55,501 bases of DNA, from contig NZ_FODB01000021.1 of assembly GCF_900110265.1 (NCBI RefSeq), forward strand, positions 1 to 55,501. The letters run 5' to 3'. The notes under the pieces were generated by a model. The model was given only the letters and a program-made list of their open reading frames with translations. It did no database searches and was not told the origin of the DNA. This DNA is from Vreelandella aquamarina (GTDB taxonomy: Bacteria > Pseudomonadota > Gammaproteobacteria > Pseudomonadales > Halomonadaceae). Below, in pieces: positions 24,603 to 34,372 of this stretch; within the stretch, counting starts at the first letter, position 1; each line of letters starts with the position of its first letter. The position numbers and the translations under genes were made by a program.

Positions 24603-26012
24603 GTGATCAACGTTGAGCGTAAAAATAGCTTCCAACTGCGCCTATCGCGGCGGCTAAAAGAAGAAACCTCGCATACGCTCGATGTGTATTTGTTCGTGCC
24701 CAAAGAGCTTGGGTTGAGCACTCACGTCATTTCCGAAGAGGCATTTTATCATGGTGCGATCAGTGTCTCGCGCACTTACTACAGCGACGAGTATCACTTG
24801 CCGCTGGTGCATAGCCGATTGGCTAGCCGTAACCAGTTGGGTAGCGACTCTTACCGCTTGAGCCTCAGCCTTTACGCCTATCAATACGTGGGGGCCTTGG
24901 AGCGCACCACCCAAGCCTTGCTGGCTGACGCCCGTAAGCTGCGTCGCGAGCCAACCGATGAGCCAGACGCCTGGAATGAGAAGGCCAACGCACTGACCGA
25001 ACGGCTCGCGGAAATGAGTGACCTGAGTGACGGCATTCTCAAACGCCTGCGGCGCAACCCGCCCAGCGACGAACGTCTTTATAAATACTTTGCCAATATC
25101 GACAACTACCTCTCCTGGTTCACCGAGCAGCAGCTATTAGCTCTAGTCGCGCATATGCCACGGGGCGGGCCGTTTAGTGATATCAAGCGGCGCTTTATTA
25201 CCATTTGCCAGCGCGAAGGGGAGTACCGTCAGGCCCAGGAGTACAACGCCGAACGGGTCATGGAAGATCCGACTCGCATGTCGAATAAAATGCGCCTGCT
25301 GCGGCTCTTGATTGAGCAACCGATCACCCTCAAGCAGCGTACCCTGGAGCTGGGTAGCGGTGAACAAAAGGCGGTCAAAGCGCTGGCCACGGCGGTGGTG
25401 ATGGCGTTTGTGTCGCTGGGTGTTCTGCAGCTACGCAACGCCTTGGGGGATATTACCGCACTGTTTGTGCTGGCCATGGCGCTGCTCTATGCGCTGCGGG
25501 AAGTCTTCAAAGATGACCTGCGTAACACGCTATGGCGCTGGCTACGCCGTGGCCGCCCCAAATGGCGTCGCCAATACATCGACCCCACCCGCAACGCCCT
25601 GGTAGGGCGGCAACTTGAGTGGTTCGACTACAAGCGCTATTCCGCTCTGGATGACGATATTCAGCAGATGCGGCGGCGCACCGTGGCCCAGCGTGACGAG
25701 GTGGTGATGCACTATCGCTCCAGCTCGCGCATGTCGCCAACGCGCTTTCTCAGTGGTTATGAACACACCCGCGAAACGCTGCATATCGACCTCTCGATGC
25801 TGACCCGCCTAATGAGCAAAGAGAAACATCACATCTACCGGCTCAAAGATGGTCAGGTGGTGCGCGAGAGTGTGGAGCGGCGTCATCTATTCAACCTAGT
25901 GATACGTGAAACCGGCAGCGAGGACACGCCCTATCTTGCTCGTTGGAAGGTCGTGGTCAGCCGCTCGGGCATCGTGGATGTAGAACGCGTGGCGGAAAAC
26001 ACCGATAAATAA
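24603..26012 (+). CDS. Unrecognised membrane protein with two central helices
   Basis: This 469-residue protein belongs to no family I can name. Residues 1-250 are soluble and charged (NSFQLRLSRRLKEETSHTLDVYLFVPKEL…). Two hydrophobic helices lie at ~260-300 (ALATAVVMAFVSLGVLQL and ITALFVLAMALLYALREVF). Residues 300-469 are again soluble, with an Arg/Trp-rich stretch (RWLRRGRPKWRRQYID) and a beta-rich end. The topology suggests both large domains face the cytosol. GTG 24603 has TAGGAG upstream. It is divergent from the J-domain gene, and its placement suggests a shared process. Confidence 0.7.
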   Translation: MINVERKNSFQLRLSRRLKEETSHTLDVYLFVPKELGLSTHVISEEAFYHGAISVSRTYYSDEYHLPLVHSRLASRNQLGSDSYRLSLSLYAYQYVGALERTTQALLADARKLRREPTDEPDAWNEKANALTERLAEMSDLSDGILKRLRRNPPSDERLYKYFANIDNYLSWFTEQQLLALVAHMPRGGPFSDIKRRFITICQREGEYRQAQEYNAERVMEDPTRMSNKMRLLRLLIEQPITLKQRTLELGSGEQKAVKALATAVVMAFVSLGVLQLRNALGDITALFVLAMALLYALREVFKDDLRNTLWRWLRRGRPKWRRQYIDPTRNALVGRQLEWFDYKRYSALDDDIQQMRRRTVAQRDEVVMHYRSSSRMSPTRFLSGYEHTRETLHIDLSMLTRLMSKEKHHIYRLKDGQVVRESVERRHLFNLVIRETGSEDTPYLARWKVVVSRSGIVDVERVAENTDK

Positions 26013-26054
26013 TCTCTGTGGCACGACATTGAAGATGCGACTAAAAGCTAATAA

Positions 26055-26087
26055 GTAAACGTTTACTCTAATCGCGTAAACGTTTAC
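26055..26087 (+). promoter_or_regulatory. Two perfect LacI-type operators, 21 bp apart
   Basis: GTAAACGTTTAC occurs at 26055-26066 and again at 26076-26087. Each is a perfect 12-bp palindrome with the central CG typical of LacI/GalR operators. Centres are 21 bp apart, two helical turns, so two dimers would sit on the same face of the DNA. They lie 66 bases upstream of the ThuA-like gene. The likely ligand-binding regulator is the LacI-family protein at 29389. Confidence 0.85.
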
Positions 26088-26152
26088 TTTTTGCCCAGGC
26101 GCCGGTCGAAACGGCTGGTGAAGTCATACACGAACACGCTTGGGAGAGAGCG

Positions 26153-26932
26153 ATGACACTGCGAGTCACCGTGTGGGGCGAAAACGTCCACGAGCAAACC
26201 AACGAGGTGGTAGCGCGCATTTACCCCACCGGCATGCACCAGTGCATCGCCGACGGTTTGAATGAGTCAGAGGCGCTGTCCGCCACCGCCGTCACGCTGC
26301 AAGACCCGGCGCAGGGGCTTGACGAAGAGACGCTGGAGAATACCGACGTGCTGCTGTGGTGGGGCCACGCCGCCCACGGCGACGTGCTGGAAGAGACCGT
26401 TGATCGGGTGCAAAAACGCGTGCTGCAGGGCATGGGCTTGATTGTGCTGCACTCCGGCCACTACTCCAAAATTTTCAAACGGCTGATGGGCACCACCTGC
26501 TCGCTGAAATGGCGAGAAGCCGGCGAGCGTGAGCGGCTCTGGGTAGTGAATCCTGGCCACCCCATCGTGCAAGGGCTCGGCGATTACATTGAACTGCCCC
26601 ATACCGAAATGTACGGCGAACCCTTTGCGGTACCCAACCCGGACGAAGTGATTTTCATCAGTGCCTTCGAAGGCGGCGAAGTGTTCCGCTCCGGCCTGAC
26701 CTACAAGCGTGGCAACGGCAAGGTTTTCTACTTCCGCCCCGGCCACGAAACCTACCCGATCTACTACGACGAGCAGGTCAAGCGGGTGCTCAAAAATGCC
26801 GTGGTCTGGGCGCAGCCGGAAGGCTCCCGGTGGATCGACAGCTGCCCCAACGTCCCCGCCGACCAGGCGCCCAACCCGGTCGAGATCAAGGGCGAAAGCC
26901 TGCACAAACCCGGTGAGGAGGGGTTCAAATGA
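26153..26932 (+). CDS. ThuA-domain protein (trehalose-utilisation type)
   Basis: This 259-residue protein has the ThuA fold, a glutamine-amidotransferase-like fold: [52 protein letters not shown] and [18 protein letters not shown]. In rhizobia, ThuA and ThuB convert trehalose and related disaccharides into 3-keto derivatives. It is the first gene behind the twin LacI operators and overlaps the next gene by four bases (ATGA). GGGAGAG precedes the ATG. Disaccharide use is inferred from family and neighbours. Confidence 0.88.
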   Translation: MTLRVTVWGENVHEQTNEVVARIYPTGMHQCIADGLNESEALSATAVTLQDPAQGLDEETLENTDVLLWWGHAAHGDVLEETVDRVQKRVLQGMGLIVLHSGHYSKIFKRLMGTTCSLKWREAGERERLWVVNPGHPIVQGLGDYIELPHTEMYGEPFAVPNPDEVIFISAFEGGEVFRSGLTYKRGNGKVFYFRPGHETYPIYYDEQVKRVLKNAVVWAQPEGSRWIDSCPNVPADQAPNPVEIKGESLHKPGEEGFK

Positions 26933-27978
26933 TCCGTATCGCGATTATTGGCGCGGGCAGCATGGCGGGCGAGCACGCCAAGCACTATGGCCGACTCGAA
27001 GGTGTCGAAGTGGTTGCCGTATGCGACCGTGATTTCCCCAAGGCCCAGGCCTTCGCCGAGCGCCATGGCATTGCCGATGTTTACCAGTCGCTGGACGACA
27101 TGCTGGCCCGGGACGATATCCACGCGGTGAGCAATGTCACTCCGGATGGCGTGCACAAGGCCACGTCGCTGGCCGCCATTGCGGCGGGCAAACATATCCT
27201 GTGCGAAAAGCCCCTGGCTACCAACGCCGAGGATGCCCATGAGATGGCCGCCGCCGCCCAGGCCGCCAACGTCATCAACATGGTCAACTTGAGCTACCGG
27301 GACGCCCCTGCCATTCAGCACGCCCGCGCGCTCGTCACCGGCGGCGCCATTGGCACCGTGCGCCATGTGGACGCCAGCTACCGCCAAAGCTGGCTGGTCA
27401 GCAACGCCTGGGGCCGCTGGGACCAAGAGAGCCAATGGCTCTGGCGGCTCTCGGAAGCCCACGGCAGCAAAGGCGTGCTGGGCGATGTGGGCGTGCATAT
27501 CGTCGATTTTGCCAGCTTCCCGGTGGGCGATATCACTCGCGTCAACTGCGAACTCACCTGCTTCGACAAAGCCCCGGATAACCGCATTGGCGACTACGTG
27601 CTGGACGCCAACGACACGGCGCTGATGCGCGTACGTTTTGCTAACGGTGCCATGGGCACCATCCAGGCGACCCGCTGGGCCACCGGCCACCACAACTCGT
27701 TAACGCTGAGCGTTCACGGTGATAAAGGCGCCATCCGCGTGGATCTGGATGCCTCCAAAGACGAGGTACAGGTGTGCCTGAACGACGATGTGCATCCTGC
27801 CCGCTGGAGCACGGTCAAGGCGCCGCCCACGCCCAGCATTTATCAGCGCTTCATCGAGAGCATTCGCACGGGGGAGAACGACCAGCCCGATTTTGCTCGC
27901 GGTGCGGCCATTCAAACCGTGCTAGACGCCTGCTTTGTGTCCAGTCTGGAAGATCGCAGCATGGCGATTGCCAGCTAA
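26929..27978 (+). CDS. Gfo/Idh/MocA-family sugar oxidoreductase (ThuB-like)
   Basis: This 349-residue NAD(P)-dependent dehydrogenase has the Rossmann motif [17 protein letters not shown], the [17 protein letters not shown] segment with the family's EKP lysine, and [16 protein letters not shown] containing the likely catalytic His and Asp region. It would oxidise a sugar or polyol hydroxyl. It is translationally coupled to the ThuA-like gene and is followed after 63 bases by a sugar-binding protein gene. Together these fit the ThuA-ThuB keto-sugar pathway; the exact sugar is unknown. Confidence 0.88.
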   Translation: MIRIAIIGAGSMAGEHAKHYGRLEGVEVVAVCDRDFPKAQAFAERHGIADVYQSLDDMLARDDIHAVSNVTPDGVHKATSLAAIAAGKHILCEKPLATNAEDAHEMAAAAQAANVINMVNLSYRDAPAIQHARALVTGGAIGTVRHVDASYRQSWLVSNAWGRWDQESQWLWRLSEAHGSKGVLGDVGVHIVDFASFPVGDITRVNCELTCFDKAPDNRIGDYVLDANDTALMRVRFANGAMGTIQATRWATGHHNSLTLSVHGDKGAIRVDLDASKDEVQVCLNDDVHPARWSTVKAPPTPSIYQRFIESIRTGENDQPDFARGAAIQTVLDACFVSSLEDRSMAIAS

Positions 27979-28041
27979 CGAGCACGTTGCAACACGCATC
28001 TTTAAACGTACGACACCCAATAACAAGATAAGGACGCGACG

Positions 28042-29304
28042 ATGCGCCAACCACTGAAAACACCGCTGCTACTACTGACCCTGCTGCCCACGGCGCTGCC
28101 TGCTATGGCCGCCGAGATCACCGTGGCCTGTGGCGATGGCGGGGCGGCGGATTTCTGCCCGGCGCTTGCCCAGCGCTGGGCCGAGGCCAACGGCCATCAG
28201 GTCAATATCGTCACCACGCCAGCCTCGCCTACGGAAAAGCTTTCGCTTTATCAACAGCTGTTGGGCAGCCAATCCCAAGATGTTGATGTGCTGATGGTGG
28301 ATATCGTCTGGCCGGGCCTGCTGGCAGAGCACTTGGTGGATTTGCACGATTACCTGCCGGAAGGCGCAGCAGAAGGATTTATTCCCTCGCTGATGGAGAA
28401 CAACACCGTGCAGGGCAAGCTGGTCGCGCTGCCCTGGTTTACCGATGCTGGACTGCTCTACTACCGTCATGATCTGCTCGAGCAGTACGGCGCTGACGTG
28501 CCGCAGACGTGGCAAGCGCTGACCGACACTGCCCGGCGCATTCAAAACGCCGAGCGGGAAGCGGGTAACGAGCGCATGCATGGTTTCGTCTTTCAAGGGC
28601 GTGCCTACGAGGGACTGACCACCAACGCGCTGGAGTGGGTGGCGAGCTACGGCGGCGGTACCTTTGTGGATGCCGAGGGGCAGGTCACGGTGAACAATCC
28701 CCAGGCGGTGGAAGCCCTAGCGTTAGCGGCTTCTTGGGTGGGGGATATCAGTCCAGAAGGTGTGCGTAACTACATGGAAGAGCAGGCTCGCGGCGTTTTC
28801 CAGGCGGGCAACGCGGTGTTTATGCGCAACTGGCCCTACGTGTGGTCGCTGGGCCAAGCGGACGGCACGCCGATCCAGAACAAGTTCAGCGTAGCGCCGC
28901 TGCCCAGCGGGCCAGAGGGCGAGTCCGTCGCGACGCTGGGCGGCTGGAATTGGGCGGTGTCCCGCTATTCGGATGAGCCGCAGGCGTCCGCTGACCTGGT
29001 GGCTTATCTCACCGCTGAAGCGCAGCAAAAAGCCCACGCCATCGAGTTTGGCCGCAACCCCACGCGCCCAGCGCTCTATGAGGATGAAGACGTGCTGGCC
29101 GCGCAGCCGTTTATCGGCGAGCTATATGAGACGGTGATGAACGGCGTACCGCGTCCGGCCAGCGTCACCGGCGATGCCTACCCGCGGGTCTCCAACGCGA
29201 TCTTCAACCGCGTGCACGACGCGCTGTCTGGCAGCGTCACGCCGGAGCAGGCGGTGCAGCAGTTGGATAGCGAGCTGGCGCGATTGGGGCGGCGTGGCTG
29301 GTAG
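28042..29304 (+). CDS. Periplasmic sugar-binding protein of an ABC transporter (ThuE-like)
   Basis: This 420-residue family 1 solute-binding protein has a signal peptide (LLLLTLLPTALPAMA), the substrate-lobe segments LMVDIVWPGLLAEHLVDLHDYL, ALPWFTDAGLLYYRHDLLEQYG and PETW-like PQTWQALTDTARRIQ, and the C-terminal VFMRNWPYVWSL and LGGWNWAVSRYS. It resembles trehalose/maltose-binding proteins such as ThuE. The partner permease and ATPase genes that normally follow are not in the window. The next gene is the LacI regulator, only 84 bases away. Confidence 0.87.
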   Translation: MRQPLKTPLLLLTLLPTALPAMAAEITVACGDGGAADFCPALAQRWAEANGHQVNIVTTPASPTEKLSLYQQLLGSQSQDVDVLMVDIVWPGLLAEHLVDLHDYLPEGAAEGFIPSLMENNTVQGKLVALPWFTDAGLLYYRHDLLEQYGADVPQTWQALTDTARRIQNAEREAGNERMHGFVFQGRAYEGLTTNALEWVASYGGGTFVDAEGQVTVNNPQAVEALALAASWVGDISPEGVRNYMEEQARGVFQAGNAVFMRNWPYVWSLGQADGTPIQNKFSVAPLPSGPEGESVATLGGWNWAVSRYSDEPQASADLVAYLTAEAQQKAHAIEFGRNPTRPALYEDEDVLAAQPFIGELYETVMNGVPRPASVTGDAYPRVSNAIFNRVHDALSGSVTPEQAVQQLDSELARLGRRGW

Positions 29305-29388
29305 CGCAAGCGGCATTAGCGTCCGTGCATTCAGCGATTTTCGGCCCCGCTTTTTGTACAATCAGGGCCCGACTGGCTGAGGCATGGC

Positions 29389-30372
29389 ATGAAACAGAAC
29401 AAACCGAGCGCGCAAACCGCCACCATTCGTGAAATCGCCCGGCGTGCCGAGGTCTCGATTGCCTCGGTAAGCCGGGCACTCAATGGCAAGCCAGGGATCA
29501 GCGACGCGCTGCGCGACAAAATCCTCACCATCAGCCGCGAAGTGGCCTATCAGCCCAGCGCGGCGGCGCGGCAGCTCATCAGCGGCAAAGCCGCCGTCGT
29601 AGGAATCTCCCTTGGGCGGCAAGATATCGAGCTGCGCCCTTACTATATTCTGCTCTACCAGCACCTGACCGTCGCGCTGCACCAGCAGGGCATGGTGCCG
29701 ATCTTTTTCCACCACGACCAAACCCATGAGCTGCCCGAACGGGCGGGCGCGGCGATTTTGCTAGGGGAAACGGGTGAAGACGAGCGCCCAGGCGTGCTGC
29801 GCGCGGCGGACATACCGTTTGTACGCATTGGCAATGCGGGGGAAGGCTTTTCGGTGGCTCCGGACGATGTCTCCGGGCTATACCAGATCACTCAGCATCT
29901 GATTCAACAAGGGCGAACGCGGATTGCCTTTGTGGGCGGAGAGTTGGACGTACCGCGCCCCCACAGCCGCCTTTCCGGTTACCAGCAAGCGATGGCAGAG
30001 GCAGCGCTTAGCGAGCAGCTACTCAGCCTGCCCTATCGGTTTACGTCCGACTCGCTCACTAGCTACCGCTACCTTAACCGTATTCTCAACCATGACGATC
30101 CACTACCGTTCGATGCGCTGGTCTGCGCTACCGACGAGCTGGCGCTCGGCTGTGTCGCCGCGCTGGAAGATCGCGATATTCGTGTGCCCGAAGACGTGGC
30201 CGTTACCGGCTTTGACGACCTGCCTACCTTAGCTACAGGCTTAACCACCGTGCGCCAGGATATTGCGGCCATTGCGGCGATGAGTGTCGAGCTGTTGAGC
30301 GAAGCGCTGGCGAGAAAAGCGCCCCGGCACGTGTCGCTGCCGGTGGCGCTTGTGTTGCGAGAAACGAGCTAA
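29389..30372 (+). CDS. LacI/GalR-family transcriptional regulator
   Basis: This 327-residue protein has an N-terminal HTH (ATIREIARRAEVSIASVSRALNGKPGISDALRDKIL) with hinge helix (SAAARQLISGKA), then the ribose-binding-protein-like effector domain ending in DVAVTGFDDLPTLATGLTTVRQD. It is the best candidate to bind the two GTAAACGTTTAC operators ahead of the ThuA gene and repress the cluster until its sugar is present. A possible alternative ATG lies five bases upstream, out of frame. No operator copy is seen directly in front of this gene. Confidence 0.9.
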   Translation: MKQNKPSAQTATIREIARRAEVSIASVSRALNGKPGISDALRDKILTISREVAYQPSAAARQLISGKAAVVGISLGRQDIELRPYYILLYQHLTVALHQQGMVPIFFHHDQTHELPERAGAAILLGETGEDERPGVLRAADIPFVRIGNAGEGFSVAPDDVSGLYQITQHLIQQGRTRIAFVGGELDVPRPHSRLSGYQQAMAEAALSEQLLSLPYRFTSDSLTSYRYLNRILNHDDPLPFDALVCATDELALGCVAALEDRDIRVPEDVAVTGFDDLPTLATGLTTVRQDIAAIAAMSVELLSEALARKAPRHVSLPVALVLRETS

Positions 30373-30412
30373 GAAGACCCCGATTTACTATTACGCTTGT
30401 CCATACTGCGTT

Positions 30413-30471
30413 GAAATTAACCTCAAAATGCTCATTTACTATCTGTAAACTCCGCTTTTTCGGTTAATTTC
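30413..30471. repeat. Imperfect palindromic intergenic element
   Basis: GAAATTAACC (30413-30422) and GGTTAATTTC (30462-30471) are perfect 10-base inverted arms. Inside them AAAATGCTCATTTAC and GTAAACTCCGCTTTT form a second imperfect pairing around a short loop. The result is a ~59-base hairpin between convergent genes (LacI regulator and cdd). It looks like a dispersed palindromic element or a bidirectional terminator without classic GC arms. Confidence 0.6.
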
Positions 30472-30511
30472 GCCTTGTCTGGCCTGCGCTCATAACGTAA
30501 ATCATGGCCTT

Positions 30512-30919
30512 CTAACGCCCCGGCAACTGCTCCGGCCCAAAAGCATCGGGCAGCAGGCTGTCCATGGTGTAGGTTTTTAGCACCTCACCCTGCTTGGAGA
30601 GCACCATGATTTGCGTGCTGGGGGTGGCGAACTCGCGAATGCGCTGGCGGCAGTCGCCGCAGGGCGTGCAGAGATGCTCGCCGGGGCCCATCACGTATAC
30701 CTTGGCAAGCTCGCGCTGGCCAGCGGTAATCATGGCGGAAATGGCCGAGGCTTCGGCGCATAGCCCTTTGTAGTGGGCCACTTCCACGTTACTACCGGCA
30801 AACTGCTGACCATCCGGGCACTCCATGACCGCTGCAACCGGGTGGTTGGAGTAGGGCGCGTAGGCGTTGCCCAGGGTGGTCAACAGCGTGTCTACCAGGG
30901 CCTGATCCGCTTGGCTCAT
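30512..30919 (-). CDS. cdd: Cytidine deaminase
   Basis: This 135-residue homotetrameric-type cytidine deaminase has the zinc and catalytic motif LCAEASAISAMI (CAE) and CTPCGDCRQRIREF (PCxxC). It converts cytidine and deoxycytidine to uridine and deoxyuridine. It is the last gene of the nucleoside cluster, 37 bases after deoD, and is probably part of the same transcript. Confidence 0.94.
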   Translation of the reverse strand: MSQADQALVDTLLTTLGNAYAPYSNHPVAAVMECPDGQQFAGSNVEVAHYKGLCAEASAISAMITAGQRELAKVYVMGPGEHLCTPCGDCRQRIREFATPSTQIMVLSKQGEVLKTYTMDSLLPDAFGPEQLPGR

Positions 30920-30956
30920 GGCGTTATCCTCTCAGTGGGCGCTTGATTCCAAGCGG

Positions 30957-31682
30957 TTAAGCGCTGGCAGCGTCGTCGCGTAGAACGGTGTCGAGCGCAA
31001 TCACCATCATGTCGTTGAAGGTGGTTTGACGGTCGGCGCTGGAGAGCGAGTCGCCTTTCAGAATGTGGTCAGACACGGTGCAGATGGTCAGTGCGCGGGC
31101 ACCGAACTCAGCTGCCACGCCGTACAGGCCAGCGGCTTCCATCTCGACGCCGACAATGCCGTAGCGCTTCATCAGCTCGGCCATGTCGGTTTGCGGGTTG
31201 TAGAACAGGTCCGCCGAGAAGATGTTGCCGACTTTCACGGCGACGTTCTGCGCTTTGGCGGCCGCCACGGCGTGGCTGGCCAGCTCGAAGTCGGCAATGG
31301 CGGCCAGGTCGTGGTCATTGAAGCGCATGCGGTTCACTTTGGAGTCGGTGCTGGCGCCCATGCCAATCACCACGTCGCGCACGTTGACATCGTCGCGTAC
31401 CGCGCCGCAGGAGCCGACGCGAATGATCGACTTCACGCCGTAATCGGTAATCAGCTCTTTGGCGTAAATGGAGACGGAGGGGATGCCCATACCGTGGCCC
31501 ATTACGGAAATCTCGCGGCCTTTGTAGGTGCCGGTGTAGCCGAACATGCTGCGCACGTCGTTTACTTGGCGCACGTTCTCCAGGTAGGTATCTGCGATGT
31601 ACTTGGCGCGCAGCGGGTCGCCGGGCATCAGTACAGTATCGGCGAAATCGCCCTTCTCGGCATTGATATGTGGGGTAGCCAT
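30957..31682 (-). CDS. deoD: Purine nucleoside phosphorylase DeoD
   Basis: This 241-residue hexameric-type phosphorylase shows [68 protein letters not shown] and [10 protein letters not shown]. It cleaves purine (deoxy)ribonucleosides with phosphate. ATG 31682 has AGAGGAG upstream, so the longer frame to 31724 is not used. A terminator-like hairpin lies between deoB and this gene. Confidence 0.94.
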   Translation of the reverse strand: MATPHINAEKGDFADTVLMPGDPLRAKYIADTYLENVRQVNDVRSMFGYTGTYKGREISVMGHGMGIPSVSIYAKELITDYGVKSIIRVGSCGAVRDDVNVRDVVIGMGASTDSKVNRMRFNDHDLAAIADFELASHAVAAAKAQNVAVKVGNIFSADLFYNPQTDMAELMKRYGIVGVEMEAAGLYGVAAEFGARALTICTVSDHILKGDSLSSADRQTTFNDMMVIALDTVLRDDAASA

Positions 31683-31696
31683 GGAACACTCCTCTC

Positions 31697-31740
31697 TAAA
31701 AAATGTTTGGCCTGAATAACCCAATCAGTGGCATTCAGGC
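31697..31740 (-). terminator. Attenuator-like hairpin between deoB and deoD
   Basis: On the minus strand GCCTGAAT…ATTCAGGC forms an eight-pair stem around a 15-base loop, followed by CAAACATTTTTT. It may reduce read-through into deoD and cdd. Confidence 0.55.
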
Positions 31741-31775
31741 TGTGCACATCAGCGTGCTAATGGGGTTGTCGGCTT

Positions 31776-33020
31776 TTATGCCGCGTTCGGTAAAAAGCTC
31801 TCGCCATCGGCCATGGCGTCGACGGCAAAGAAATCCGCCAGGGTTTGGCCAATGTCGGCAAAGGTGCCGCGCTCGCCCAGCGGGCCGGGGGCGAAGCCTG
31901 CGCCGCGCACCATGATCGGCACGTATTCGCGGGTGTGCTCGGTGCCTTCCCAACTAGGGTCGCAGCCGTGGTCGGCGGTGAGCAGCAGCAGGTCGTCGTC
32001 GTTAAGGGCGGCAAGCAGCTCCGGCAGGCGGGCATCGAAGTGCTCCAGCGCAGCGGCGTAGCCCGGAACGTCCCGGCGGTGGCCATAGACCGAATCGAAA
32101 TCGACGAAGTTGGTCATGATCATGGTCGGGCGGTCACTGGTTTCGTTGGCGGTGCGCGCCACTTCCGCCAGGGTGGCCTCCATCAGCGCGTCGTGGCCGC
32201 TGGCTTTGACCTTGTGGGTAATGCCGCAGTGGGCGTAGATGTCGGCGATCTTGCCAATCGACACCACTTCACCGCCGGCTTCAGCCAGCTTTTGCAGCAC
32301 GGTGGGGGTCGGCGGCTCGATGCTGTAGTCGCGGCGATTGCCGGTGCGGGCAAAGCTTTCGCGGTCGTCGCCGATAAACGGGCGGGCGATAACACGGCCA
32401 ATGTTGTAGGGCTCCAGCAGCTCGCGCACGGTTTCGCACAGCGCATAGAGGCGCTCCAGGCCAAAGTGCTCTTCGTGGGCGGCAATCTGGAACACGGAGT
32501 CGGCCGAGGTGTACGCGATCGGTTTGCCGGTGGCGATATGCTCTTCGCCCAGGCGCGCAATAATCTCGGTGCCCGATGCGTGGCAGTTGCCGATCACGCC
32601 CGTTAAATCCGCTTCCTGAACAATGCTATCCAGCAGTTCCAAGGGGAAACTGTTGGTTTTGTCGAGAAAGTAGCCCCAGTCAAAGCGCACCGGCACACCG
32701 GCAATTTCCCAGTGGCCGGAAGGGGTGTCTTTCCCGCTGGAGATCTCTTTGGCGTGGGCGTAAGCGCCGTTCAACTGCTCGGGCAGGCTGACGCCTTCCG
32801 CCACGCTACCGGTGGCATCCCGGTGGGCGTGGAACAGGCCGAGCGCGGCCATGTTAGGCAGCTTCAACGGGCCGGAGCGCTCGGCGGTATCTGCCTCGCC
32901 ACGGGCGCAGGCCGCGGCGATGTGGCCCAGGGTGTCGGCACCTTGGTCGCCAAAGGTAGCGGCGTCCGGCGCGCTACCGATTCCAAAAGAGTCGAGTACT
33001 AAAACAATGGCACGGCGCAT
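31776..33020 (-). CDS. deoB: Phosphopentomutase DeoB
   Basis: This 414-residue alkaline-phosphatase-superfamily mutase has metal-binding motifs at [30 protein letters not shown] (the Thr-Pro-Ser phosphorylation site), [15 protein letters not shown] and [23 protein letters not shown]. It interconverts (deoxy)ribose-1- and -5-phosphate, linking the phosphorylases to DeoC. Its start overlaps the deoA stop by one base (TAATG). Confidence 0.95.
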   Translation of the reverse strand: MRRAIVLVLDSFGIGSAPDAATFGDQGADTLGHIAAACARGEADTAERSGPLKLPNMAALGLFHAHRDATGSVAEGVSLPEQLNGAYAHAKEISSGKDTPSGHWEIAGVPVRFDWGYFLDKTNSFPLELLDSIVQEADLTGVIGNCHASGTEIIARLGEEHIATGKPIAYTSADSVFQIAAHEEHFGLERLYALCETVRELLEPYNIGRVIARPFIGDDRESFARTGNRRDYSIEPPTPTVLQKLAEAGGEVVSIGKIADIYAHCGITHKVKASGHDALMEATLAEVARTANETSDRPTMIMTNFVDFDSVYGHRRDVPGYAAALEHFDARLPELLAALNDDDLLLLTADHGCDPSWEGTEHTREYVPIMVRGAGFAPGPLGERGTFADIGQTLADFFAVDAMADGESFLPNAA

Positions 33021-34372
33021 TAGGCTTCTCCTCGGAAGGTCTCTTGCAGCAGTGTGTCGGCGGTGGCTTCAGCGTCACCGATGGTGACCGCCGCGCGTAG
33101 CTGGGCGGCGGCACGGGCGGCGGCCTCTTCGGTGCGGGCGTGGACGATGGCCAGCGGGCGCTGGCTATCCACGCGGTCGCCGATTTCGACGATATCGCTA
33201 AACCCGACGCTGTGGTCGACGCTGGCGTCGTTACGCAGGCGACCGCCGCCCAGTTCCACCACGCTCATACCTACGGCGCGGGTATCGAAGCGCTGTACGA
33301 TACCGCTCTGCTCGGGGTACACCGCTTGAATCACCGGGGCGGTGGCCAGGTAGCTGTCCGAGCGCTCCATAAAGTCGGCGGGGCCGCCTAGTTCGCGCAC
33401 CATGCGGGCGAAGACTTCCGCCGCCGCGCCAGAGGTGAGCGCTTTATCGAGCTTGGTGAGGGCTTCTTCGCGGTTAGCCACCAGCTTACCCGCAATCAAC
33501 ATCTCAACGGCGAGTTCGCGGGTGACTTGCATCACGCGGCTGTTGGCGCGCTCGCCGCGCAGTAGCGCCAGGGTTTCGACGATCTCTACCGCGTTACCGG
33601 CACAGGGGGCCAGCGGTTGGCTCATATCGGTGAGCAGCGCGGTGGTGGGCGTGCCCGCTTGGGTCGCGACATTGGCGATACTTTTCGCTAGCTCGCGGGA
33701 TTTTTCCGGGGTGGGCATAAATGCGCCGCTGCCGACCTTAACGTCCATGACCAGGGCGTCCAGGCCAGAGGCCAGCTTTTTACCCAGGATGGAAGCGGTA
33801 ATCAGCGGAATGGATTCCACGGTGGCGGTCACGTCGCGCACGCCGTAGATGCGCTTATCCGCCGGGGCGAGGTTGCCGGTTTGGCCGATAATCGCCACAC
33901 CGGTGGATTTTACGACATCGCTGAAGCGCTCGGGCGCGGGGTAGGGGTCGTAGCCGGGGATTGATTCCAGCTTGTCCAGCGTGCCGCCGGTGTGGCCCAG
34001 GCCACGGCCAGAAATCATCGGCACGAACGCGCCGCAGGCAGCGACCCAGGGGCCGAGCACCAGCGATACCAGATCGCCCACGCCGCCGGTGGAGTGCTTG
34101 TCCACAATCGGGCCGGGCAGGTTGAGGGAATCCCACTGCATGACGTGGCCAGAATCGCGCGTCGCGGTGGTCAATGCCACGACTTCTTCGCGGCTCATGC
34201 CGTTTAAAAACACCGACATGGTGAAGGCGCCAATCTGCGCGTCGCTGATGCGGTCGTCGGCGATGCCCTGTACGAAGGCTTTGATCTCTTCAGCGGGAAG
34301 CGGCTGGCCGTCGCGCTTCAGGCGAATCAGTTCTTGGGGGAGCAGGGCGTGGTGAGATGCGTTTGACGACAT
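33020..34372 (-). CDS. deoA: Thymidine phosphorylase DeoA
   Basis: This 450-residue pyrimidine nucleoside phosphorylase shows [19 protein letters not shown], the phosphate-site motif [22 protein letters not shown], and [22 protein letters not shown]. It releases thymine or uracil and deoxyribose-1-phosphate. The ATG directly abuts the deoC stop, showing tight operon packing. Confidence 0.95.
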   Translation of the reverse strand: MSSNASHHALLPQELIRLKRDGQPLPAEEIKAFVQGIADDRISDAQIGAFTMSVFLNGMSREEVVALTTATRDSGHVMQWDSLNLPGPIVDKHSTGGVGDLVSLVLGPWVAACGAFVPMISGRGLGHTGGTLDKLESIPGYDPYPAPERFSDVVKSTGVAIIGQTGNLAPADKRIYGVRDVTATVESIPLITASILGKKLASGLDALVMDVKVGSGAFMPTPEKSRELAKSIANVATQAGTPTTALLTDMSQPLAPCAGNAVEIVETLALLRGERANSRVMQVTRELAVEMLIAGKLVANREEALTKLDKALTSGAAAEVFARMVRELGGPADFMERSDSYLATAPVIQAVYPEQSGIVQRFDTRAVGMSVVELGGGRLRNDASVDHSVGFSDIVEIGDRVDSQRPLAIVHARTEEAAARAAAQLRAAVTIGDAEATADTLLQETFRGEA

